NCBI RefSeq assembly: GCF_963583255.1
Contig: NC_084808.1
Location: 7,897,501 to 7,961,500 of the forward strand
Direction of reading: 5' to 3'
DNA: 64,000 nucleotides
DNA from: Pyrus communis
Taxonomy: Eukaryota; Streptophyta; Magnoliopsida; Rosales; Rosaceae
The position numbers and the translations under genes are program-made. Below, in pieces: positions 23,286 through 35,289 of the stretch; the first letter of the stretch is position 1, and each line of letters begins with the position of its first letter. The notes beneath the pieces were generated by a model that saw nothing but the letters and a program-made list of their open reading frames with translations, searched no databases and had not been told where the DNA came from.

Positions 23286-24504
23286 AGCATCCATTGCAGC
23301 CATAATGAACACACACTCTTCCATACACATTTCAGTCACAAACACCAACCATTTCCTTAGTGCCGTGCACATCCAAACACCTCAATTCATTCATTCTTCC
23401 ATATTCAGAATGTAGACCATCAAACCACCCTTGCCGTGCCTCTCCCTTACAATCCAAACACCATCCTTCCATTTTCACCATTCCCCAAACCATTCACACC
23501 ACCAAACCTCACCTTAGACCTTGTGCTACAACAACGAGGAAGAGAAGAGTGCCTAAACGTTCATACAATTCAAGTTTGAGTTGTTGGAATGTTTAGGTGT
23601 TTCTTTGATTTCAATGTTTAAATTCAATTCTCTTTGTTTTGTACGTATGAGGAATGGAAGAGAAGAGTGCCTAAACGTTCATACAATTCAAGTTTGAGTT
23701 GTTGGAATGTTTAGGTGTTTCTTTGATTTCAAAGTTATGAGGAACTAAACCCCCCTTGGTTAGGGGGTGATTCGAAATATATGTTTTTGCTTGCATTTTG
23801 ATTTGATTACTTCTAATTGCGTTTCATAAGTTGTGGATTCAATTTGTTTAACCGTTTGATTGATAACTTATTTATGTATGTTTATTGAGAGTGCACGGTT
23901 AATTTTCATGCATGAATATGACGCTAGAATATAAGTGAGTTTCACCTAATAGTTACGAACTTATATTCACAAGTAGTGGAGGTTGCTTATAAACAATCGC
24001 GTTAAACGAATTCTTGGCATAAGTTTCATGCAATCATAGTAACGAATGCCTCGTCAACACTTATAATTTTCATAGAGCGTAATGATTCTTGCTTGTACCT
24101 CTTCTATGCATTCATGTTGAGGACTTGTGGGGAATGTTTTGAATTGTCGCATGCATCATCCAATTCAATAACGTTAGGAAGATTTGAAGGTTAATTAGTG
24201 CATCACGGTTAACTTGGGGTGTTGAGAATTCATGGTTTATTGAAATGCAATTGGAAATCATTTTATTATGCAAGTGTAACATGTATGGAGATGAACCCCT
24301 TAGCTAGGTTCCCATCCATTCAATTTCATCACATTCATCTTTACTATCTGTTTTAATTTAAATCTGTGCATTTTATTTAATTTCATCAAAAACCAAACCC
24401 CCCTTTACTTTCTTGTTCTTTAGTGCTTAGAATTTGTTTAGTTTATGTTTTAAAGTGTTTTGATTCAATTTATTTCCCAAAATTCGTCCAAATTCACCAA
24501 AGTG

Positions 24505-24544
24505 CTCAAAACTGCCCAGAAAGTGATTTTAAGGCAGTTTTGAG
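24505..24544 (+). promoter_or_regulatory. Perfect 12-bp U5 stem-loop, LTR G
   Basis: CTCAAAACTGCC (24505-24516) pairs with GGCAGTTTTGAG (24533-24544) across a 16-nt loop, about 230 bp before the LTR end. It is shared with A, C, N and P, weaker in F and I, and absent from D, K and O. Confidence 0.65.
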
Positions 24545-27139
24545 TGTTTTGGGTGATGTTTGAGTCTTTTGGTTTGTTTTAGTGTTTTAAAGTTTAGTTT
24601 TGCATTCTTTGAGTCTAGTTTAGTGTTTTATATTGTGTTTTTACGTTTTTGAGTGAAATCCAAGTGGTTAACAATCCCTCCTAATCCCCGGTCCAGAACG
24701 ATCCCTACTTATACTTATACTACAATTTGACAAAAAGAGGGTTTAATTTGTGTGCGTATAAATCTCGCATCACAAACCCCCTCCTAGGTGGATTTGATCA
24801 CCTATTGCCGAACCCTAGGGCCCTAATCCACTAAATCTGTTAAGTGTAACCCTAATCTAAGTAACCCTAGGACTATATAAACATAAAATCAGCAACGAAT
24901 TCGCACCACCCCTTATGCTATACAGAAAACACATTGTCGCAACCCCTATTCTCCATTCTCCTTCATTCATTCACTCCCTACACCTCCATACACCACCTGC
25001 CGCACCCTAGCATCATAATCAGCCATCCTTCATCCCTCTAAACAAGAACACACCATTTGCAACCCCCAAAACCACCACCCACACCAAGTGCCGTAGCAAG
25101 GAAGAATGAGGAAAGCCCTTAGACGTGCATGCCATTCGACTTGGAGTTGCTGGACATTTTTTAGGTGTAATCTTTCTTGTGTTTTCAATGTTTAATTTCA
25201 AGAATTTTTGCTTTGCGAGTATGAGGAACTAATCCCCTTTTTGGCTAGGGGGAATTTCGAAACCATGGCTATGTTTGCATTATGATTTGATTACTTTCAG
25301 TTGTGATTTCATGAATGGTGAATTCAATTTACTTATCTATTTGAATTAAGACTTGTTTATGTATATGAATTGAGAGTGCACACTTAATTTGCATGCATAA
25401 ATGTGATGCTAGGGTATAAGGAAACTTCACCTAATCGTTGGGAACTTATATTCATGAGTAGTTAAGGTTGTTAGTCACAATCATGTTAATTAAATTCTTG
25501 GCATAAGTATCATGCGCTTTCATAGTTACGAATGCCTCGTCAACACTTATGATTTCCATAGAACCTAATGATCTTTGATTGTTTTTTCTATTATATGCTT
25601 TCATATAGAGAACTTTTGAGGAATAATTTGATTGCAATGCGCTAATTCCATTCAATTCAATGACCTAAGGGAAATCTGAGAGTTAATTTAAGCATACCTA
25701 ATTAACTTGGGGTGTTGAGGTTCATGATTCATTGAATAAGCAACTGGAGATTGTTTTGTATGCAAGTATGCCATGTGTGGAGAAAGACCTCCTAGCTAGC
25801 CTACCATCCACTTAATTCCATCAAATTCGTCCAAATCTGCCTAGTTTAATTTCTTGTCTTCTTTGTTTTGTTTTCGACCAAAACCAAATCCCCATTTGTT
25901 TTAGAGTGTCTAAATAGTAAAAATATGCTTTAGATTGTGTTTTTGAGTGTTTTGAGTCAATTTAGAACTAATTTTCGTCCAATTTGGTGTTTAGAGTCAA
26001 ATCTGCCCAGTTTGTGTTTTTTAGGCAGTTTTGAGTGTTTTTAGCTTATTTTGAGTCTTTTAAGTTGAGTTAAGTGTTTTAAAGTTTAGTTTTAGTTATT
26101 TGAGTCAGTTTAAAGTGTTTAGCAATCCCTCCAAATCCCCGGTTTAAGAACGATCCCTACTTACTTATATACTACAATTGTCAAAAGAGGGTTAATTTGT
26201 GTGTTAAGTTAATTTTCGCATCACCTAGATTAGGACTGTCCATACCCTTGTTCTTAAAGGATAATGAAGCATGACTTAGAAGGAATTCCGTTTGACTTAC
26301 ATATTGCAAAAAACAAGTGTGGGGGAGTATAAAAGGGCACGGCAAAGAAAGAAAACAAAGAAAAAAAAAATAAATAAATAAAATAAAAGAAAAAAAGAAG
26401 AAAAATTGTGAAAAGAAAGAAAAAGAGTTGAGAAATAAGTGAGAATGAACTCACAAGTATTGATTGTTGAAGAAAGGGTCCAAAAATTTTGAATTTGACC
26501 CTAAGTTTTGTGTGAATCTTCCCTTTGTGTTTAAAAGTTGATTTATGCATCAAAAGTGAATTCTAAGTGTCAATTTCATTACTTTGCTTCCTATTGCTTT
26601 AAGAACCTTTGATTATCCTTTACCTTTCTTTGTTAGCCAATACCTTAGCCTCACTACAACCCTTAGACTTCTATCTTGATGTTATGTGTTCAATATGTGG
26701 AGTTTGAAATTGGTATGAGCATATGGAATCCCTGGTTCTCGTTCTAAGTAGTAGCATTCCATTCATGAGATCATATACATGTCATTTTAATAATTCCAGA
26801 AAATGCTTTCTTTGTTATAACATATGTGAGTGCTAGTCTACACATTTACATCAATCTTCTCACATATACGTAGTGTAGGGAGTGTAGTCAGAAAATCTGT
26901 GTGAAAATAGAGAGTACATCTAGTGAGGAATTGACGGAATTCTCTAAGGCATGTTACTACATTCAAAATGTTGTTTTAATTAATTAAATGTGAGTAGTAA
27001 GTGGTAAGTGTGGTTAAGTGTTTGCTTAAGTGTAAAGAGAGCTAAAATCTGTGGGAGTAGTGTTCTTTAATGTGTCATGTTCATTGGAAATCCCTGAGAC
27101 AATTGTTGGAAGGCCTAGATTATGTTTTGTTTGTTTTTG

Positions 27140-27179
27140 TTTTGCTCCAGGACTAGCAAAAGCTAAGGGTGGGGAAATT
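27140..27179 (+). promoter_or_regulatory. Polypurine tract with upstream hairpin, element H
   Basis: TTTTGCT/AGCAAAA stem with loop CCAGGACT, then AAGGGTGGGGAAATT abutting TGATAGG. The PPT differs by one base from AAGTGTGGGG. Confidence 0.7.
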
Positions 27180-30100
27180 TGATAGGAGTATATTTAGGCG
27201 ACTTAGTTAGCTTGTTTTCTTACATTTATGTTGTTAGTTCTTAGTTATTTTAGTATTTTGAGCTATTTTCGTGTGTTTGTAGGTCCAATGGGCTAAAGTG
27301 GCAACAAAGTGCAATTTGGAGCATTTTGGAGCAGTTTTGGGCATGGAATGGTTAGTACATGCTTAGAGCAAGGTCAATGGATGAAATTGAAGACCAAAGG
27401 AGGCTAGGAATCTGCTAAAGAGATGAAAGAAAATAATTCAAGATTTGGAAGTAAAGAAATTAGCCACAAAGAAGGAAACATGAGTCAAACTTCCTTATTT
27501 TGACTTTGTTTCCTTAAATCTTTCCTACATAAGTTCCAGTTGCCAAAGAGGGTCCCTAATTAATTTAGGACATTTATACACAAGTTCTAGAAGCCTTAAT
27601 CCCAGCCAATGGGGGATGCCGCACCCAACTTACCCTTTATCCTTCCTTGCCGTGCAAGGGAAACAACATTCCCTTTCCTATTCTCCTTGCCGCAAATCCC
27701 TTCCCTTTTGCCCTTAGGATTCTGACTTTAATTCTCCTTTTCCTTGGGGATTTGGGGTCCAATTCTTTCCTAAACCATTTAATTAAAGTTAAGATCCTTT
27801 CCCTAAAATAAAAAGCTTGTCCCGCACCCATACACACATTCCATTCATTCACATACACAACCAGCCATCATTCATCCTTCTACACCTTCATCCGCAACCT
27901 TCATCACCTTCCATACACAATTCCACACCTTTTTCCTCCACCATACCTCCCTGCCATTCATCTATCATTCACCCTAACACACCACAACCCACTTTCACAC
28001 CCTTAGACCCTTGTGCCGCAGCCTAGCAAGGAAGAAGGAGAGGAGAAGCAGCCTTGGACGTTTTTACATTCAAGTTGGATCGTTGGAACGTTTTTAGGTG
28101 TAATCTATCTTTTGTTTTCAATGTTTAATTTAAGTTTTCTTTGTTTTGCTGTGAACATGAGAGGCTAAACTTGTTTTAGATAAGGGAGACTTTGAAACCA
28201 TGATTATATTTGTGATATGAATTGATTAATTCTAGTTGTGATTTCATAAATTGTGAATGCAATTTACTTAACCGTTTGATTAAGAACTTATTCTTGTAAA
28301 GGTTGCTTGTCACAATCATGTTAAGTTAAATTCCTGGCATGAGTATCATGATGTCATAGTTACGAATGCCTTGTCCATGCTTATGATTTTCACGAAACTT
28401 AATGATCTTTGCTTGTGTCTCTATTATGCAATTCATGTAGAGAACTTGGGAAGAATAATTTGGTTGCCGATGCGTTGTCCATCCAATTCAATGATTTAAG
28501 GAAAATCTGAGGGTTAATTAGTGATATCATGGTTAATCTGGGGTGTTGAAGTTCATGATTTATTGAAAAAGCAACTGGAAATCAATTTGTATTCAAGTAT
28601 ATCATGTGTGGAAAATGACCCTCTAGCTAGCTTATCACCCATCCATTCACTCAATTTCGTGCCAAACTTTGTTTAAGTCTTTAAGTTACTTCTTTTTACT
28701 TCAAATTCGTCAAAAACCCAATCCCCTTTACTTTGTTGTGTCAAATTAGCTAGAATCTGTCCAATTTGTGTGTTTTAAGTGTTTTGAGTCAAAACTAATT
28801 CAATTTTTTTTTCCAAAGTAAGTCCTAGAGTCTAGTGATGCGGAAATTAACTTAACGCACAAATTAACCCTCTTTCGACAATTGTAGCATATAAGTAAGT
28901 AGGGATCATTCTTAAACCGGGGATTATGAGGGATTGCTAAACACTTTAAACAGACTCAAATAAATAAAACAAAGCTTGTAAACACTTAATCAACTCAAAA
29001 GACTCAAAACAAGTTCACAAAACTCAAAACAAGCTGAAAACACTCAAAACTGCCTAAAAAAACACAAACTGGGCAGATTTGACTCTAAACACAAAATTGG
29101 ACGAAAATTCGTTCTAACTTGACTCAAAACTCTTGGAAACACAATCTAAATCATATTCTAACTATTTAGACACTCTAACATAAAGGGGGATTAGGGTTTG
29201 GACGAAAATAAAATCAACAAAACAAGAATTTAAAACGAGACAGATTTGGACGAATTTGATGCAATTAAGTGGATGATGGGCTAGCTAGGAGGTTTTTCTC
29301 CACACATGGCATACTTGCATACAAAACAATCTCCAGTTGCTTATTTAATGAAACATGAACCTCAACACCCCAAGTTAATTAGGTACGCTTAAATTAACTC
29401 TCAGATTTCCCTTAGGTCATTGAATTGAATGGAATTAGCGCATTGCAATCAAATTATTCCTCAAAAGTTCTCTATATGAAAGCGCATAATAGAAAAACAA
29501 TCAAAGATCATTAGATTCTATGGAAATCATAAGTGTTGACAAGGCATTCGTAACTATGAAAGCGCATGATACTTATGCCAAGAATTTACTTAACATGATT
29601 GTGACCAACAATCTTAACTACTCATGAATATAAGTTCCCAACGATTAGGTGAAGTTTCCTTATACCCTAGCATCAGATTTATGCATGCAAATTAAGCGTG
29701 CACTCTCAATTCATATACATAAACAACTTTTAATTCAAATAGATAAGTAAATTGAATTCACAATTCATGAAATCACAACTGAAAGTAATCAAATCATAAT
29801 GTAAATATAGCCATGGTTTCGAAATTCCCCCTAGCCAAAAAGGGGATTAGTTCCTCATACTCGCAAAACAAAGATTATTGAATTTCAACATTGAAATCAT
29901 AAGAAAGATTACACCTAAACGTTTCAACAATTCCAGGATGAATTTGATGCACGGCTAGGCTTCCCTTCCTCTTCCTTGCTGCGGCACAAGTTGTGGGTGG
30001 TGGATTTGGGGGTTTTGAATGGTGTGTTCTTGTTTAGAAGGATGAATAATGGCTGATTATGGTGGTAGGGTGCGGCAGGTTGTGTATGGAGGTGTATGGA

Positions 30101-31149
30101 GTGAATGAATGAAGGAGAATGGAGAATAGGTGTTGCGGCAAGGTGTTTTCTGTATAGCATAAGGGGTGGTGCGAATTTGTGGCTGATTTTATGTTTATGT
30201 AGTCTTAGGGTTAATTAGATTAGGGTTACAACTTAGCAGATTTTATGGATTAGGGCCCTAGGGTTCGGCACAAGTGAGTTAAATCCACTTAGGAGAGGGT
30301 TTGGCCCAATTCATTTCATAAAAGGATTTATATAACCCAAATCCACAATGAATAAGGCCTAATAAATCAGAATCCAAAAGGAAAAAGGTTTAGGAAATTC
30401 ATCCAAAATTGGGCCTTCTAGAAACTAGGTGTTTTGTGGCTGATTTTGGGTTTTCTAGATGAGATAAAAGGGGGAAGGGTGCAGCACCCTTTTAGGGTTA
30501 GATAAGGCTTCTAGAAATCATGTTTTTAGGTCCACTTGCAGCTAGGATTAAGGTGGAACAAGATTAGGTTAGGATAGGATAAGATTAGATAAGGTTTTGG
30601 ATAATGTTTCCTCTTTGGAGCTAATTCCTTATCCACTTTGTCTTGAGTTTAATTTCTTCATCTTCTTATCAGATTTCTAGCCTTTTGAACTCCAAATTAG
30701 TCCATCCATGTTGGCCCATATACAAGCTATCCATTTAGTGCCCAAAACTGCTTCAAAATGCACCAAAACGCACTTTCTTGGTACTTTAACCCTTTGGACC
30801 TACAAACACACGAAAATGACTTGAAATACTACATTAACTAAGAAATAACAACACAAATGCACAAGAACAAGCTAACTAAGTTGCACAAATATGCTCGTAT
30901 CATCTAGTTTGTGTCTATTTGATTATTTTGTGCTGTTTTGAGTCTTTTTAGTTTGTTTTGAGTCATATAAGTTTAGTTTAGAGTCTTTGAGTTTATTCAA
31001 GTGTTTTTAAGCCTAGTTTTGTATCTTTAAGTCAGTTTTTGTTAGATTAGCAATCCCTCCTAATCCCCGGCCTAGAACGAACCCTACTTACATCTTTACT
31101 ACAATTGTCAATAAGAAGGTTTAAGTTGAGTGCTATTATTTATCACATC
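27180..31149 (+). mobile_element. 3' LTR of element H, interrupted by solo LTR I
   Basis: Starts TGATAGGAGTATATTTAGGC after the PPT and resumes at 30908 after LTR I. It ends near ..TATTTATCACATC, where K's 5' LTR has ..TATATATCACATCA. About 1.9 kb without the insertion. Beyond 31149 the sequence is unrelated. The end base is uncertain by one or two positions. Confidence 0.85.
28836..30902 (-). mobile_element. Solo LTR I (Athila-type), TSD TCTAG
   Basis: Minus-strand LTR from TGATACGAGC (right) to ..TTTCCGCATCA (left), with perfect TCTAG duplications at 28831-28835 and 30903-30907. 2067 bp, inserted in the U5 part of H's 3' LTR, opposite in orientation to it. Confidence 0.95.
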
Positions 31150-32674
31150 GTTAATTCAAAATTGTTTTGAATTTTATTTAAAATTTGTTTGTAATAGTTG
31201 ATGTGAGATGATTGACACTATTCATCATCACTATTCAATCACTACCTTACCAATCACTTTTTCAATAAACACACAAGTGTCTCACCCACCCTCTCTACCA
31301 AAACCAGTCACCCTATTAAAGTAGGGTACTTTTGGGGTTTTTATGCACTTACATAAAGTTTTGATACTTTTATGTATTTACGTTGTGACCTAAAAGTTTA
31401 TGTCTTTACATAAAGGCCCAAAATCACAAAAGGATAAATTGTTTTGCTCCTTTAATGAAGTTTTTGTAATTGTTGAATTTTTTGGGTTCTAGTTGTAATT
31501 ACATGAAGTAGTGCACTTTTGTGTTTTTACAAAGTGACGCTAAAAGTTTATGTTTTGCATAATAGCCCAAAGTTGAGGTTATTGTATTTTGGCCCAAATT
31601 AGCTTGAGAACAAAACAGTTTTGTCTCTTTAAATGAGAATTGGATTTTCATTTCATTTGGCTCCATTTAAATCAATTCTTTGGATACAAAAACCAAATGA
31701 CATTGTTGCATTCTAGGTAAATTAGTTAAAGTGTTAATTAATTAAAGAAATGGTGATTATGAACCTACGCCTACAAAAATTGAGCTATGTGATTGGCCGT
31801 CTCTCAAATTTATTTGAACCATGGGAATGTGTAGATTAGATTTTGGTTGTAATTTGATTTGATCAAATGTTGTAAAAGAGCATAAGCTCTTCTTTACTTT
31901 AAAAGTGCTCCTCTTCTGTTTTATTTGATATGCATGAAATTGAAGTAGTTGGGTCTAATGCCCAATAAGGAAACACGCCTTAACATGATTAAACACACAA
32001 CTAAAATAAATCACCACCTCTAGACCGTGATCCAACACTAGGCTCGTGTTGGATCAAATCGAAGGTTCATAGTCATCCTAAGGCCCTAAGGCAACTATAT
32101 AGTACATCAATGAATGCAAAGCTTATGTTAGTAATACCATATAGTCTTACTTTAAAAAACATTTTACAAGCATAGTGAGAGTATCTTATGCTACTAAATC
32201 AATCACATGGACCAATAGTTGTGATAACACCAAACAGTTTAAATTGGAATAAAATGTATATTAATAGGTGATCAGATCTAAAACCCTCAACCAAACTGAT
32301 ATTAAGTTGACATGCATGAGAGTGCTTCGAAAACTCTTTCATGGCCTTCTACTGTGGTAGACTCTGATCACTTGTTACTCATACTCCGGCTTCGCCTAGG
32401 AGATAAGTATCTTGACTGTAAATGTAGTTCAGTCATCGGAAAGCCAAACTCTAAAATGCACTTGTGAGTATCCAATCATAAAATGGGCTCGGCTGTCAAT
32501 CTACCGAACAATGTAACCTGGTAACACCTTACTCGCCGAGAAGCTAATGAGTGACCTCTTCCAACAAGGACTCAGAGATTCCTCACCGACAGAGACTTGG
32601 AAAAATGGTAAACTGAACTCGAAGTAGTGTTGTTTCTACAAACTGGAAGGTGTTCCTCGATCGCTTGACTATAC
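31150..32674. other. Unclassified AT-rich intergenic sequence left of J
   Basis: No ORF of note. Two diverged copies of an AAAAGTTTATG..TTGCATAA/TTACATAA..GCCCAAA segment lie at ~31390 and ~31548. From ~31970 the sequence looks like part of another degenerate retroelement, but no family could be assigned. Element J is inserted at its right edge. Confidence 0.5.
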
Positions 32675-33242
32675 TGTGGATGCAAATTTCCACCTTCTTC
32701 TTCTTAGAAAAAAGTGCACCTGTAAAACAATCAACACCTAAGATCAAGGCCAAAAGCCTCACACGCCCACGATGAATGAGAATGAGGGGGCTTTGGTCAA
32801 AGAATCTCCAATGCCAAAGTTAGAATTTGAGAGAAAGTAGAGAATTTTTTAGAAAGGAAATGGACTTAGGTTTTTGGAGAAAATGAGGGCCTATATATAA
32901 GGGTGTGGCTGACCCTATTAGGAGGATTAGGACTGGCCACATATGGTTGATTTGTGGGATTGATTGCAAGATATTATGTGAAACAATATCTTGCAATTAA
33001 TTTGGTAATTAATCCCAATTTGAAAAGAATAATTGGGAATTACCTTGTGGGTGAGGATTTGATGAGGAGTGATGAGAGGGTTTTAAAAGAATACCATTTT
33101 GATCACCTTTGACCTCGATTGAGCCGTTATTGTCCGTTGCATGCGCATGGGAATCCCGATGTGCCTCAAGGGTAATTTTGTCTTTTTACCCAATAGTCCA
33201 CGTGTCGCCTCCTTAATTTTCTTGATTATTTTTTGCTCCACA
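32675..33242 (-). mobile_element. 3' LTR of element J
   Basis: 568 bp, TGTGGATGC at the left and GCTCCACA at the right. It matches 47338-47890 along its full length by eye, with scattered substitutions and small indels. The inverted termini TGTGGA/TCCACA support the boundaries. Confidence 0.9.
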
Positions 33243-33256
33243 AATGCCCCCACACC
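33243..33256 (-). promoter_or_regulatory. Polypurine tract of element J
   Basis: GGTGTGGGGGCATT on the minus strand directly abuts the 3' LTR. This sets J's orientation independently of its ORFs. Confidence 0.75.
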
Positions 33257-33469
33257 GGTTAGGCTACTCGCAGGAAATGACAGTAAGTGTAAAGATCTTC
33301 TCTTGCTTTAGGAAACATAGGATTCTTTCCTATTTTGGAAATTAGGTCATTCTAGAAAGGGAAATAAATTACTTCCACAGTCTATTTAAGTCTACCTTAA
33401 GTAGATGATTAAATCAACTTCAGATAGCAATATATTCTACCCTATGAGATTGGATGTTACATACCTCAG

Positions 33470-34020
33470 ATTCAAGATCTTGAGCGTGCCGTTTCTGAGC
33501 TTCGTTCTGCTGCTTATGCAATGGATGAAAAGTTGATTACTACTTATAATCAAGTATTCTACTTCAAGAAGATCATCAATAGGTTTGAACCCTAAGTGTT
33601 GGAACTCCAAGGTTCATTGAAGATCAACGAAAGTCTGAAAAAAGAAATAGATGAGTTGCAATGCGTCCGTGTTAGTCTGCTCGAGGAGAACGAGCAGCTG
33701 AATAGTGAGAAGGCTGAGCTCAAGACTTCACTTGTTCAAGTTAGGCCGATTTCTACAAGCTGGGTTATGTAAATCATCTCTTTGGTAGGCCGTTTAATTT
33801 AGAGTTTGTTGGAAAAGACTTCGAAACCTTCTCTATTTCTCCGGAAGACTTACTTGCCTTTACTTTTTAGGCTTCCATTGGTGAAGTAGTCAGAGAAGTT
33901 AGTGCCCAGGCTAGGGCAGTCAGGGGTGAAGCGCTGGATGGTGCCGCTGCTGAGAGCATCGCGGCTGCGGAAGGTGTGGCGACTAAGTCGTCATGGGATG
34001 TCCAAGCTGCTGAAGAGTAG
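33470..34020 (+). pseudogene. Degenerate antisense coiled-coil ORF inside element J
   Basis: Plus-strand reading, opposite to J's gag and pol. It encodes IQDLERAVSELRSAAYAMD.., then LEENEQLNSEKAELKTSL in heptad-like spacing. A frameshift near 33750 leads to FYKLGYVNHLFGRPFNLEFVG and an Ala/Glu-rich C-terminal part ending AAEE at the stop 34018-34020. Two in-frame stops (TAA 33590-33592 and TAG near 33868) also break it. Tat-lineage elements are known to carry an additional ORF in antisense orientation between pol and the 3' LTR; place and strand fit. Function is unknown. A captured host gene fragment is the alternative. Confidence 0.6.
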
Positions 34021-35289
34021 TCTTTTAGGTAGCCTTTAGGATTTTCTTTGTTTTCCTTGTTGCTTTTTGATTTGTTTGAACTCCTTCAACCTTTGCTAGT
34101 CATTTATCAATTTGCTAGAAAATTTCATCAACTTGCTTCCTTCAATTTTCTTCATCTTCACTTCTTTTGTTCTCACCCAACCTTTGACCTTTAGACCAGC
34201 AGCAAGCATGCTACTTTTCTATAAGCAGACAGGCCCGCGTAGCCTACGCAATCACATGTGTTGGTGTGGAACTTTTGCAAAGTTGTTAGCCATATGGTCG
34301 GCAGCTGGACGCCTTACTTATAGAAGCAGATGAATCCGCGTGACCACTTGGATGTTAACCTTGACTTTCTTCAATCTTTTGAGCTGTATGGCTTGCATCA
34401 CAACATACTAAAGATTTTTGGGTTTTTTAATTCACTAACCTCTCGTATCAAAAGTACGCAGTTGTATGGAATTTTGTAAACAAAGGTTTGAGAGAACTCC
34501 TTGCCTTTTTGTAACCAATTTCGTGGGTTGCATAACAAGTATCACAATACTTTAGGAATTAGGGTACATCTTAAACGATCATTATGCGCTTTGGCAGAGG
34601 TGAAGCTAATCGACTACGTAGCATGTCAGCATATGCACGCTAACTTGTTTAACCTTTCACAAAAACATGTGGTTGTATAAGTTTAGCGTGACTTATCGCT
34701 CGAATGGCAAGCCGTAAGCAGTCTTCTGGAAACCGTAGGGTACCTTAGTGTACTCAGTAACAGATTTAGGGTTCCAAGGCAACCGTCCATAGGGCGTACT
34801 GTGTAATGTGCCTCTTACATCTCTGAGGCCCGGTTCCCCACAAATTAGGCCAAGAGACCCAAAATTCTTCAGTTAGCTAAGCCTTGAAAAAGACCATTGT
34901 GGCTACTTTTAGGAATCTCGGCGCAAGCCGTCATGCACCTAGTTACACTAGGGTTTCTTGACTCATCCACACCTGGATACTTGGAGTGTATAGTTTACCT
35001 CTCGCATTGGAGAGCAAACCTATATGGGTGTCAGGGAATTGGTTTACCCTCTTGCACTAGAGAGCATGATTGGTCCCCAGGGGGGCGCAATTCCTGCGAT
35101 AAGTCCCTTAAAAGGGCACGATCTTCTTTTGAAGTGCATGAGTGATTAGTTGTTGTAAGCATGGAGTTGAGCCAAGTTGTAGATTACTTCTGAATTCCTC
35201 ATTGAAAAATGAGTGAAACGAACGAGAACTTAGCTATAAGGTAATAACTACATAACAACTAGATAGTCTTCAGCTTGCAAGGTGGTGCT
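34021..35289 (-). other. Spacer of element J between integrase and the antisense ORF
   Basis: No convincing coding sequence on either strand. Of the right size and position for the untranslated 3' region of a Tat-type element. Confidence 0.5.

Larger units (their letters stand above)
22209..24772 (+). mobile_element. Solo LTR G (Athila-type), TSD CAAAC
   Basis: TGATAGGAGCATATTCATGC at the left, ..AAATCTCGCATCA at the right, with perfect CAAAC duplications at 22204-22208 and 24773-24777. At 2564 bp it is the longest LTR here, owing to U3 duplications: a block with CATGCACTTGTTCC recurs at ~22695 and ~22848, and a leader block near 23540 recurs at ~23655. It is inserted in LTR F. Confidence 0.95.
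21530..26223 (+). mobile_element. Solo LTR F (Athila-type), TSD CCTAG, interrupted by LTR G
   Basis: Left end TGATAGGAGC at 21530, right end ..TTTTCGCATCA at 26223. Perfect CCTAG duplications lie at 21525-21529 and 26224-26228. F consists of 21530-22208 and 24778-26223 (about 2.1 kb) around solo LTR G. It is most similar to LTR I, sharing the GGGCCAAAC..CCTCCTAGGTGG-like middle and the AAGTTAATT end. Confidence 0.92.
21381..31149 (+). mobile_element. 3' part of Athila-type element H, with nested solo LTRs F, G and I
   Basis: H's non-coding tail (21381-21529, resuming at 26229) leads to a PPT (AAGGGTGGGGAAATT) and the 3' LTR from 27180. The tail is split by solo LTR F and the LTR by solo LTR I. 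The 5' part of H is missing. With the insertions and one copy of each target duplication discounted, the tail aligns by eye with K (41490-42600). Confidence 0.85.
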
